From Laccaria trichodermophora (lineage: Eukaryota; Basidiomycota; Agaricomycetes; Agaricales; Hydnangiaceae), in assembly GCA_018417955.1 (NCBI GenBank), contig JACTVC010000004.1, forward strand, positions 2,232,001-2,296,000: 64,000 nucleotides of DNA. The letters are read 5' to 3'. The notes under the pieces are model-generated. The model was not told the origin of the DNA and did not search any database. It saw nothing but the letters and a program-made list of their open reading frames with translations. Positions 51,924 to 62,844 of the stretch are shown piece by piece. The first letter of the stretch is position 1, and each line of letters begins with the position of its first letter. Position numbers and translations under genes: made by a program.

Positions 51924-54900
51924 ATGGATGAAAGAACGAAATCGCCTAACCTGAGTCAATTCCGAAAACTGATTGAGCTTAACGAGCGGAATGTAGTCCG
52001 ACGCAAACTCACAGCACCACTGGAGGTTCAATATCCCCCATGCAAGGTTTACTTCATCCAGACCATCTTGATACTTCGCCTACTCGAAATCATGATAATG
52101 GACGTCGATGACCCGCATGGAAGCTATGGGACTCCAAAGTACCGTAGACGACCAGTCCTGGGATGTGGCCCAAACCTCGTAAGTTCGAGTTCCATTTACG
52201 CTTCCGATCAACACCGACTGAAAATGTCAGAGCTGGGATAGAATGGCGGACTGGACTGAAGCCTTACGGACCTTCCGTGCTGAGATGTCAGCTTTACCAG
52301 GCCCAGATATGTCTGAAAGCTCGACTTCGAACACAGAAGTCTCTTTGCTACGCTCTATCTCTTCCAAGTACAAGCAAGGAAGCGCTTTAATGTCGATTGC
52401 AAATATAGAAGCAGCCGCTTTACTTGTGAAGGCGATGTGGAAGGTAGGTCTATTAGCTATAAGACATGCGCTCTCTCTGACTTTACTAGGGATATTGGTC
52501 TGACCCAGACAAACAGAAGGAATCGGTAATCGACTTTCTTCGGAGCAAAGAGTAAGTTTCTGCCCCACATCTCTTAGCACGATGCACCGTCAAGATTAAC
52601 CCAGAATTACCTGCCAACAGTTCTCTGGAAGGGTTCGAATCAGCCGAAGCGAAAGCGATGGGAATCAAAGACTTTCGGCGCTTGAACTTGCCAATACACA
52701 TTGCAGCGTTTGTGACCCCACTCGGCCTCCTTATTGGGGCAAATTTGTGTCGCCGTGATTACGACCGTTATTCTATATTTCTAGTGAGTAGGGCATACTT
52801 CAGCAAAAGCGCCTACACTGGCTTTAATTTGGTTTGCAGATGTGGAAAGCTCTTGGAAATATGCAGCACCCCATTCTTCTTCTCGTCGAAAAGCTTCTTT
52901 GGCAGGCCATTTTTTCTGTGGCCCGGGGAGAGACCGGTCAAGCCGTGTTGACTACTTTCCTTGCGAGCGTCCCATGGGAGAGGTTGGACTTCTTGAAGAC
53001 ACAGGACCGAGAATGGTTTTATGCCGGTAAGCGTATTAAATAATGTCGTCCATGCCTTTGTTTTCACTCGTGGTTAGCGGATAAGCAAGATATGAAACAT
53101 CTGGAAAATCTGGATAACATTGATGTTGCCGGAGATATTCCCGTTGGTTGGCCACTGACGTTGATCAACGATCAAATAGTACACAGACCCCTCCAGAGCC
53201 CACAAAGCAAGATTTTTTTCAACTACTCAGCATTTATAAATTTATGGTTTACGTTGTGTTTGTAGCATCGGCCGCCACCCCAGCTCAGCTCTTAGTTCCC
53301 CCGATTGAAAGTAATGAGGGCGATCGTACACGCAGCACCCCTCATCCAGACGCTCATTTAGCATCCGACCAGTACCAAGGCGGCGCCGCGGTTGATGACG
53401 ACTTTCAGATGCACCAAACCGAACCAGACCCGCCCCAGAGTGATGAGGATGACAGCGGAGAAGATGACGATGAACTTCAGGGTGACTACAAAGCTGACAG
53501 CTCCAAGCTTAAGCAGAGTCATATTCGGGATTTATTGCAACATGATCATGATCACGATATATTCATGGGAAATCTGAGTGATTTATCAGAGTCTTCTGAT
53601 GATGACTCCGTCCCAGATACAAACAGCCAAAAGGGAGGCACGAGTCCAACAAATCCAAAAGCGGAGACGCCAGCATCCGGATCCGAAACCAAGCGTGGCG
53701 GGGCAAAAATAGCTGTAATTCTACTGCTGAGTGGCCCATCGACAAAGCTGAATTGGAGCGGATGAAGGCAAGCTCGTTTAGCGATCAAAACGTGTAGTGA
53801 TCAGCTTGAGGCTCACTTTTCAACCAGGCGCCACTTCCCACACCAAATTTAATGTTGAAGAAAATTGCCAAGGTGAATTTGTTTCCCATCCAAGTTGCTG
53901 TGAAGCTCAAGCTGGGTTCGACATTTTACAAGTTCGAAAGTCCAAAAGAATATCTACTCTATGGCCCGTACCTGGATGATGGTCCCGTCCAATACAAACC
54001 TACCTTCCACGTCCGTACTGTGTGATTCGTTTCTTATGGTGGTGACTAACGACGTTCCGGATTTGAATAGCACAAGGTAGATTTGCAACGCTTCGATGAG
54101 CTATGGGGGTCGATCACGAAGCACTATGCGCCCCCCGCTGCTGGAGAGCCTTTCCTACCGCTTCACTTGTCTAAGCCAGATGAGTCCATATTCTGGATTT
54201 CGGCATATGACGATTTCAAGAAAATGTCTCATTTTCAAAAGCAAGATCTTATGCGGAAGAGGAAGGTCGTTGTTCTTACGGGGGTACCCACTGATGATTG
54301 TTCTTTCGACGAAGATGGCCTGAGCGAACTCGCAGGGCTTGATGTCGCAGTGGACATGCAAGGTACTTCAGCCTTTTACAAAGTCCATTGCTTTCATGAA
54401 TTGTTTTGTTGCAAGATCTCTCAGTCAACGTAAGGAACGGGAATTACAACGCACGATTACGATACGGAACTTTGCGCCAGCTGCTTGAGAGTTCACGCGA
54501 TGAAAAGGGGCACATCCTGAACGCCCTCAACTTTCCTTTAAGCGCTCGCGATACTACTCCTGACGGTATTGCCAGCGATCTTTCGGCATGGACTGCCACC
54601 GAGAGCACTCCTTGGTGTAATGATTATTGCTCGCCGTTCCCCACCAAAGATTTTCGCTGGGGTTTAGCTGCCAACACGGGTGCAGTGCATTTTTGGCATA
54701 TAGACTCTGATGGGTTTGGCACATTCGTCAGCCTGTTGACAGGGGGGAAGTTGTGGATGGCTGCACGGCCTGTCAACTCTGACCCAGATGCGTTTTCACG
54801 CCTTGACACTTTTTCGGGACGCTATACCGCAGAGGGCACAAATGAACATATTTTTGTCACTGAGGCCATACTTTTGGTTCCCGGGATAAAATTGTGAGCA

Positions 54901-56069
54901 GATCTCATTCTGAAAATGGTGCACAATTTCAACTGCAAGCGCAGATACATGCCTCCTAACACGCCGCATTGCGTGGTTACCACCTCCCATTCAATCTGCC
55001 GCGGTGGCCATTTCTACTCAAGTGGCGCTATCAGGGAAACCATTGTGGCATTGTTTCACACATTTTCTGCTGGCAACTACGTCACAAACACGAGTCATGG
55101 TCCCTCCTGCGTTGTCCTTCGGCGGTTGGTGTTTTTGTGGCATTCAAATATAGTTCTTGGAAGAAACCGAGATTCAAGTATGTTACCATTTTCTCTGATG
55201 TGCGGATATGCCTAATGGTCATATATAAAGCCCGGACGGCAGCCCATGTTCCCGACATTACAACATGGGAAGGAGTTTTGGACCTTCTGGCCCTCTGCAG
55301 CCTGATGGAACTGTTAAACGTATCTCGTTGCATCATCTAAACTGAAACTCGATAGCCTGTTGAAAGCAAATCCAGGGATGTCTGCACGTCATCGCCTCGA
55401 GTGCATCGCGGCACGTCAAGCAAGTCGGGAGATGCTGGGGCACTTCTTTTCACACTTTGAACTCGTGAGCAGCGAAGGTAAATCAATTAATGGAGTTGAA
55501 GATGTTTGGTGGCCCTACTTTGCGCGACAATTGGTCTGTCTGGAGAATCTCAAGTGTGTGGCATGGAAAGAAAAGATAAGCGGAGCAAAGGACTGCACCT
55601 ACGTGAAATTTATGCAGCAAGTCCAGTTTGTTTACGAGGGACTTCCTCGCGAGTTTGTTGCCGTATGCGAACAGCTGAAAAATGACCGAGTGGACAATTT
55701 TGCCTGGCCGCGGGCGGTGCAATACAACATCAAGCCTTTGGTTAATCGACGATCAGATATTTGGTGTGAGGGCGTTCCCATTCAACAACGCAACCATTCT
55801 GACCATCATGACGTTATAGTTGATCTAACAGGCTTGACTGAGGAAGACAGGACCCACTTCAAAAGTGTCAAAAACCCACCATTCGATCCCCTCTCTCCCG
55901 ATCAGATGCATGCCAGTGGCTCTCCATCCGCGGCAGATCCGAACAAAACAAGAGTGATGTCTGGGATGGGATGTATGTGTAATACGTTCACGTATTACTA
56001 GCCGCGACACTAATCATGTCATATTTTGTAGCCGAGCAGGTGCCCATCGCCAAGAAGCGGAAACGGTAA
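51924..56069 (+). CDS. JmjC-like 2-oxoglutarate/Fe(II) oxygenase with C-terminal nuclear localisation signal
   Basis: About fifteen small exons. N-terminal part: DERTKSPNLSQFRKLIELNE, then an intron (GTAAGTTCG..ATGTCAG, ~52180-52232), WTEALRTFRAEMSALPGP, LNLPIHIAAFVTPLGLLIGA and IFSVARGETGQAVLTTFLAS. Middle: a disordered acidic region (53280-53700; DDSGEDDDELQGD and others), then FPIQVAVKLKLGSTFYKFES and LQRFDELWGSITKHYAPP. Catalytic fold: WGLAANTGAVHFWHIDSDGF with the iron-binding HxD (~54690-54710), LTGGKLWMAARP, and after an intron (54895-54942) YMPPNTPHCVV with the third ligand His (~54965), then CRGGHFYS. JmjC enzymes demethylate histone lysines or hydroxylate proteins; the substrate here is unknown. 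The C-terminal helical region ends in PIAKKRKR (stop at 56067-56069), a nuclear signal. Start codon and exons 1-6 are the least certain; two genes could be present (51924-53200 and 53280-56069). Confidence 0.72.
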
Positions 56070-57543
56070 TTTATATATGTAATTATAATCATCTTGTTGC
56101 TTTCAAATTGCTCTGTCCTGTCAAGTTATGGTCTACCTAACATACATGTCGCTAGAGATTTTATACAAAGTTGGACATATAATTATAATTATAATTCGGC
56201 GAAGCGGAACGATTTTGGTCATGTGAGCCATTGATCGACGATCGGAAAATTCAAGGTGTTAGCCGACAATCTGCAAACTATATATAGGATATATCATAGA
56301 CAAACCACTCGCACTGGTAACCCTCTGGTAACGTTACCAGTCTGAATACCTAATCTCTGGGCATATACTATCATTGTCCTCATATACTAGCATTGTTACT
56401 CATGTATTTTACCAAGTGGACCAAGAGCATTGATCACATCAAATGGCAGGGTCTGATGTGGCCCTCAGTGCTTATCTCAACTTAGATCAGTGCAATGACG
56501 CGTCGAGTCTCAACGAAATTGACGCGTCGCGCCTTCCTATAGTCATCAAACTTCTCAATGCACATCCTTAGCCGACAATCTGCAAACTATATATTATAAT
56601 ATATACCTCCGTTTCGCGTGCGGCGCACCTCAAAGTATATCCAGCGTTTGAACATCTAGCTACCATGCATGTAGTAAGCCTTACGCGTGACCGTGATCAC
56701 CCGGCATGGCCAGCGCCCTATTAATCATGCATATATATGATATGATCATGATCAGCATCTCAACACGCTGATGCTGTAAATTATGCCCAACCACTACGTA
56801 TACGCTAATCCTGGTACATTGAGTATGTGCTTCATCTTTCTCAAACGTTGTTATAAATCCTGGTCTAGATCAAGAGCTGCTGGTTGAAGGATCTTCCAGA
56901 TCCACAAGAGGTGGAGATACGGGAGATTCTCTTCTTGCAGCGAATCTAGCCCATGGTGATCAAGGTGCCGTTCTTTCCCTGCCATATATTTCTGCTCTGA
57001 ATCACGGCGCCTCCAGCTATGGTCGGAATGTCATTTGATCCGCAGATAGTAGTAGACGGCGTCCCCATCCTCAGTGCGAATCTGGTGAATTGTATTCCCC
57101 GTCCTTCATCGCCTTGACGATGTTCAGGTTACCACCATCCGGTCGGGCACTTCCAATTTGAATCATACCAAGACGCAGATTATGTATTTTTCGAAGATCA
57201 AGGACATGAAGATATGGAAGACTCTCTCCTTGCAGCGAATCTATCCCATTGTGCCCCTTCTTTATTCTCATGGGTATTGCTGTTCTGAATCTCGGCGTCT
57301 CTAGCTATGGCTGAGACTTTGTTTGATCCGACGATTGGAGGAAGCGTCCCCATTCTTGATACGAGTTCCGTTCCTGTTCTTGGTGCGAATATAGTTAATT
57401 GTCTTCCCTCCTTTTCGTTGTGTTGATGTCATCTAGACCACTACCGCCAGACCGGGCACTTCCAATTCAATCCACACCAGAGCTCTGGAAATCATGATCA
57501 AAGTGAAGGCATGATGGGTGTGTACATGTATCTTTGAAAGCCC
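56070..57543. other. Intergenic with two internal duplications
   Basis: No supported gene. AGCCGACAATCTGCAAACTA is repeated exactly at ~56260 and ~56572. A larger diverged direct duplication is listed separately (56880-57430). Confidence 0.5.
56880..57430 (+). repeat. Diverged ~245-bp direct duplication
   Basis: About 56880-57125 and 57195-57430 share the same series of phrases in the same order: GGAGATACGGGAGATTCTC / GAAGATATGGAAGACTCTC, TTGCAGCGAATCTA twice, GGCGCCTCCAGCTATGG / GGCGTCTCTAGCTATGG, TTTGATCCG, GCGTCCCCATyCT and GAATTGT / TAATTGT. It may be an old duplicated noncoding element; no coding potential is seen. Confidence 0.75.
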
Positions 57544-59160
57544 ATGATGCTCTTCGTACTGAACGTAATAACCAACCTAGATCTCTGGCGCCACGGCGGC
57601 CCTGAAGAAATTGTGGGGTCATATTCCGATGAGCCACCTCGAACCGGCCCTACCAGCCAAAACGGGCACCCAACAACCGCTCAGCTACTACCTGGGCAGT
57701 TACTTCTCAAAATCTTCTCTTTATATATGGTTGATGGCTGCGATACGCTACTGCCTTCAAACGGACCCTGGCTTTTTAGTCATATTTGCAGTTCGTGGAG
57801 AACACTAGCCCTTAAAACGCCAGAATTATGGGCCTGCATCTGTTACATCGAAAATAACGTTGCGCCCACACCAAACATTGACCCCAATACAAACCGCACA
57901 ATATCTATTAAGCCGAGATCCCATGTTGGCGCAAGTGACCTTGCCTTGCTTGCCCTTAAACGTTCTGGGGGCCTTCCAGTCACTTTCCAGTTCCAAACAT
58001 CGGACGTCCATTTGCTGTATCATCCCGTTTTTTGGGCTTTGCGGGAACATTCCGCAAGATGGGTTGATGCTAATCTGGAATGTGGTGTTCCGCTGTTGGG
58101 GTTGATGGCCGGACGGCCCTTACCTTGCCTGATGGCTCTCAGTTTATTGATCCCCAACAAGGCGCAGCAACCTGAACACCTTGCAAGTCAGCTGAGGCCA
58201 TTATCCGTTTTCGCACCTCAGCTTCGCACATTGACACTGTCAGGCTTTCCTGGAGCGCCAGATCAGATGCAGCTTCCTTGGGAGCAACTCACGGCCTATA
58301 AATCACCATATGCAAGCGCTTTCGAAGCCCTTGCAGTACTTTCACGCTTAAGAAACATCGAGTATTGCAGCTTGCATCTAGAAAGTGATGTATTCGGCTA
58401 TGGAGTAGCATCGGATGATGAGGACATGGATGAAGATGATGAAGACGATATACTCGATGTTGCGGATGAACAGGACAACGGTGACTCTGACGGCTTTGAG
58501 GCCTCATTAGTTCTGCCACGTCTTCAATCTTTCATATTCCACACATTCTTCCTTGATTCTAGTGATGACCACCCTGCGAGCATCCTTGATGAAATCACCC
58601 TTCCTTCATTAACATCGTTCACGGTATCCAACTATCATCGGGCAGGGGCTACCGACCGCTTGGTCGCACTCATCTATAGGTCGAATGCAAATTTAACAAA
58701 ATTCTTTTTCTTAGGATGTACTTTTACGGAGGCAGATTGTAAGCATCTCCTCCAGGCCACCCCCTGCCTTCTCGAGCTTGGAATTGTAGACGGCAGCCCA
58801 AACCTGGCAGCTTCACATCACTTCTTAGCTGCTCTCACCAATCCACCTGCCCTTGTCTCGTCTTTGAAAGTCATTCTCATATCAGAAAAGTCAAAGGGTC
58901 AACATGCCCGAACCGAGCCGACGCTGTCTCGCCAACCATGCCCCGCCCTATGCACCAGACGCCTCCTTGACATGATAGAGTTTCGTTGGGACCCCGATCT
59001 TAAATTGCAGGGTATTGGTTTAGAGCGTGTTGAACTAGGTCTTCACGATAGCTATCTTCTTAGTGATCATAAGGACGCTAGTTATCGATTGCAGCTGCTT
59101 CGGGGGGCAGGGCTTTCTATTTTAATCCGGGAGCCATGGTCCGAAGACATGTATCTATGA
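57544..59160 (+). CDS. F-box domain protein
   Basis: Single open frame of 538 codons from ATG at 57544 to TGA at 59158-59160. Residues ~45-90 (LLPGQLLLKIFSLYMVDG then PWLFSHICSSWRTLALKTPE followed by LW) are the F-box of the type greatly expanded in Agaricomycetes; it binds Skp1 in SCF ubiquitin ligases. The rest has leucine-rich repeat-like segments (LPCLMALSLLIPN, FAPQLRTLTLSGFPG, LPRLQSFIFHTFFLD, LPSLTSFTVSNYH, CKHLLQATPCLLELGIVD) that would bind the substrate, with an acidic loop (~DEDMDEDDEDDI) in between. An intact reading frame suggests a live gene. The substrate is unknown. Confidence 0.88.
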   Translation: MMLFVLNVITNLDLWRHGGPEEIVGSYSDEPPRTGPTSQNGHPTTAQLLPGQLLLKIFSLYMVDGCDTLLPSNGPWLFSHICSSWRTLALKTPELWACICYIENNVAPTPNIDPNTNRTISIKPRSHVGASDLALLALKRSGGLPVTFQFQTSDVHLLYHPVFWALREHSARWVDANLECGVPLLGLMAGRPLPCLMALSLLIPNKAQQPEHLASQLRPLSVFAPQLRTLTLSGFPGAPDQMQLPWEQLTAYKSPYASAFEALAVLSRLRNIEYCSLHLESDVFGYGVASDDEDMDEDDEDDILDVADEQDNGDSDGFEASLVLPRLQSFIFHTFFLDSSDDHPASILDEITLPSLTSFTVSNYHRAGATDRLVALIYRSNANLTKFFFLGCTFTEADCKHLLQATPCLLELGIVDGSPNLAASHHFLAALTNPPALVSSLKVILISEKSKGQHARTEPTLSRQPCPALCTRRLLDMIEFRWDPDLKLQGIGLERVELGLHDSYLLSDHKDASYRLQLLRGAGLSILIREPWSEDMYL

Positions 59161-59719
59161 AGAGTTGTTGGTTTTGTAGATTTAAGTACATCATTTGCTT
59201 GCAATTCAAATCTATACCATGGTATAAGGTTACATCTGCCTCCACAATTCCCAGCGGATTATCATGATAAGCAAATACGACCGTTCGAGATGGGTTGAGG
59301 TTGGACTCAACCACCAAAGAACCCTTTGAAATTTTTCATCCGGCCAGCCCTGCTTGAGTCAATTCCCCTCCTCGCACCCGTTCAGCGCCTGGGAAACAGC
59401 TAAGTGACGCCTTCCTGCCCACCCATCGTGTTCACCTCGCGAACTCTCCAAATTTCATAGCTTTTACGCCCGTACAAGTGTTCCTGGCGAAGTCTCTGTG
59501 AATAAGTGGGTGCTGAGACACCGTGTTAATGAAAATTATTTGTAGCGTCGGAGACGACTTACTCGAAAAATCAGCAATGCCCCTTCCAGAAGTCACCGTG
59601 CTTATCATCTAACCAACAGCACCAGTTTCTGCCGGAGGCAGTTCGATAGAGGAGTAGCATCCCATCGGGTGGGGCCCTTTGGGTTGAGGTGTAAGATGGC
59701 CAGGCAGGCATCTTAATAT
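59161..59719. other. Intergenic downstream of F-box gene
   Basis: No supported gene or RNA. Confidence 0.35.
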
Positions 59720-60520
59720 GTAGAAAGACAGGGAAGATGAGAAGGAACAGAGTAAAGACGCGCGCGGAAGGTAAATCCGAAGAGCCAGAAAGAAGTGGAA
59801 GAGAAAGAAGAAAGCAAGGAGCAGAGAAGAATCAGAAAAAGGAAAGAAGGAAAAGGAAGAGGAGTGGGAGGAGAGGGAGGGCAAGGGGTCAAATAAGAGG
59901 GATGACAAGACTGAAGAGAAGAGGAGGGGGAGGAAAAGAAGAGAAGAGAAAGAGTCGAAAGGGGAGTGAAGCGGCGAACGCGGAAAGAGGGATGAGGAGA
60001 TAAAGAAAGAGAAAGAGATAGGTAGGGGAAAACGAACAGTGAGGGGAGAGGAGGACATAAGCCAAAGAAAGGGAGGAGAAAATGCAAAAGAAGGATGAAG
60101 ATAAAGAAAAGGTGGAAGGGAGAAGCGAAGGAAAGAGTGAAAAGCCAGAGGAGAATGCGCGAGTGTAAGATGAGAGAGGTGAAGGAAAGATGTGGAAGCG
60201 CAAGAAGGAGTAGGTGAAAGAAAAAAGCGAGGCAGAAAATGAGAAGATGCAAAGGGAAGCAGACACAAAAGAGCAGGAAAGCAATGGATGCGGAGGAGAT
60301 GATGAGTAAGAGAAAGAATGGGGGAAGGATAGGAACAGAAGGGAAACGGAGAGGAGGGAAAGGACGGGAAGAGACTTGCAAGGGCAGCGAAAGGAAAGAG
60401 GACGTGTCAAAAGCGTGGAAAGAGGAAAGAAAATAGAAAGGAGCGCGCAAAGGACAAAAACCAAAAGGCTCGAATGGAGATGTAAAAGGACCAAAGGAAT
60501 CGCAAGTCCATGCAGAGAAA
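59720..60520 (+). repeat. Long polypurine (A/G) tract, ~800 bp
   Basis: The plus strand is dominated by A and G (GGAAGAGGAGTGGGAGGAGA and similar), with only scattered pyrimidines, so both strands show long low-complexity frames (Ser/Phe/Leu-Pro on minus; Arg/Lys/Glu on plus), which I reject as genes. Unlike the tracts in elements A-E it lacks a short repeat unit and is not flanked by family termini. Confidence 0.8.
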
Positions 60521-60838
60521 AAAAAAACAAAAAAAGAAACACTCAACTCATCCCAAACCTCACAATGCGGCTGTGGGAACGTCATCGCAAGCAAATAATA
60601 CGCCACTCGGAGGTGTACCATTACCATTGATGTTTAAAGGGGTTGTTTCTTTTGGTCTTGGAAGGATTTGGTGGACGTGATTTGAGGATGATCATGAGGC
60701 CTGAGGATCAGAGGGCTTGACTTGAAACCCTTGGTGCTGATTCCATAGCCTTGAGAAGACCTCTAAGTATTGGGACATAGCCCGAGCAACAGTTTCGTTT
60801 TTCCACCTTTTGTCTTTGCTCTATTCGTTGAAATCTAG

Positions 60839-62844
60839 ATGGCGTTGATCATGAGCTGCTTAGGGATCCATAACTGGGACCTTGAACTTCGTGATCAGGT
60901 GACTTATTCAAGATACGGTAAGTCACATGTTTCTCACAGCATGTCAACGGCTTCAAATTTTTATGTATTAAGCTTTTCTCACTGACGACCCACCTTCTCG
61001 TAGATTACTTATGGCCGAGATACATCATGGTGAGTTTACTTTCTTTTGGCCCCTTGTTACTTTCCTCTCAAAAGACACGTTGTGGATCCTCGTGGCACGG
61101 GAGTCCGAACGCGTCTGGTTGGGAGTACGCGTGGCCACAGAATTACCACTGATGCTGACGACTTTATCTGTACATGTAGAGCCTGTCACAGCTGATTTGA
61201 GTCGCCAGGTGAGCCCTCGCCTACCCTCTCTATACCAAACTGATAACTTTCGCGATTTACATTTAGACACGCCCTGGAATCACGTTCTTCTCCTGGACAA
61301 CCCCTGTGAACCCTGCTTTCAATTTTCAAGAGCTCATGGATGCCGCCGTCGCCAATGAAGCTGATGAACCCCCTATCCCTGAAGACAACACGGCTTCTCC
61401 TTTCTCCTCTCCTTTGTCCTCCCCTTTGTCCTCCTTACCTTCGTCCCCAATCCCAGCTCCACCACGCGATCTCTCACCTGATCTCCCCTCAGCCACGAAC
61501 CCCCTTACTCATGAGAACATACCCACTACGAGTCAAGCAGTTCACACCAACTTAGTGGCAGATGAGATCTCCAAAGCCTTGTTCAGGATGAAGAAAAGGT
61601 CACACAAGAATCGGGCAAAGCGTCGGCAAGCCGAAGCACACGAGATGGGCTATGCACCACACAGGGAATCGGTTAAGAGGGCTCTCCATAAACACGTCAT
61701 GCCCTCTAACCCCGTTAAGACCCACCTCTCCATCAAGAAAACCGACATGGCATCGACTGCGTATGTCGGCGTCAGGGAACAGAAGCCGAAGAAGGATTGT
61801 ACATTGGAGGAGCTGGTGGGTAAGGACTCAAAGTTTGGCTTCCGCTTAGTCAAGTTGGATGGCGTGTAAGTTACTTTACGTTCCCGTTCGCCCCCGGCTC
61901 ACGGCTACATCAGAACGCCCACCCCCATCCTTGATAAACTAGCCCACGTCATCGCGGTTTTAGCCGGTCGACCAAGCCACAACTCGTGGGACACTGTTAA
62001 CGACAAAATTATGCAGGCGATTGAGCAGGCGTGCTCTGAATGCAAATTTCCAAAGAAGGCGAAGAAACGTCGTCAAGGAAACTTCCCAGCCATGGCGATT
62101 GGGATCTCTTATGGCGGAGGCCAGGTGGTACACCCTATTCATACCGTTACATGTTCATCTAACTCCCAGCAGAAACCCGGGAACCTTTGTCACAACAACG
62201 CCAACACCGCCACCTTGTCAAAACTTATTTCCAACGAATCTGTTCAGAAAGTCGCAGGCTTCGCTTCGAGTAAGCCCCATTCTTTTATTACTGCCACTAC
62301 CCCGATTAAAAATCAAGAAGGTGCGTTTGCTACATGGATGCCGAAGCTACATGGATACTATGTGGATCATCTCGATGCTCTGTTGCAACACGACTGTAAT
62401 CTTCGGCGAAACTTCCACAACAGTGTTTGGTCATCCACGACCGTAAACTTTGGCCCCAGGACTTGTTGCAAACAACACAAGGACTTCAACAATCTTCCTT
62501 TTGGAATTTGTGGGGCAGGCAGGTATGATCCGAAAGAGGGTGGCCACCTTGTTCTCTGGGAAGCAGGGCTAGTAATTGAATTTCCTCCTGGCTCAACAAT
62601 CCTAATTCCCTCCGCCATTCTCACGCATTCAAATGTCCCTGTTCCCAAGGGTTCCACCCACTACTCTGTGACCCAGTACACTGCAGGGGGTCTCTTTCGG
62701 TGGGTAGACCATGGATTTCAGAGTGAGGAATCATACTGGGGATCTTTGACGGATGAGGGATGTGCGGAAGAAACTCAACGGATGGAAGGACGTGCAACTA
62801 TGGGAATGGGACTATTCTCTACAAAGGAGGAATTGTTAGCTTGA
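60839..62844 (+). CDS. TET/JBP-like 2-oxoglutarate/Fe(II) dioxygenase, apparently intact
   Basis: The clear coding part is an exon from 61267 to about 61868, a short intron (GTAAGTTAC..CTACATCAG) and an exon from 61914 to the stop at 62842-62844. Upstream exons from an ATG at 60839 (GIHNWDLELRDQ, DYLWPRYIM) are likely but their joins are unsure. The N-terminal region is Pro/Ser-rich, then a basic stretch (MKKRSHKNRAKRRQAEAHEM) and STAYVGVREQ..LEELVGKDSKFGF, which align with the broken paralogue at 1706-3234. Catalytic elements are complete: NFGPRTCCKQHKDFNNLPFG with iron ligands H and D, GGHLVLWEAG, IEFPPGSTILIPSA, distal H in THSN, and 2OG-binding R in GGLFRWV. This family oxidises methylated bases in DNA. 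No KDZ transposase lies next to it in the window, so it is a solo copy or has lost its partner. Confidence 0.82.

Noticed and set aside
59609..60627. Ser/Phe/Leu-rich frame of 304 codons
   Set aside because: Polypyrimidine strand of a long purine tract; low complexity without a family signature.
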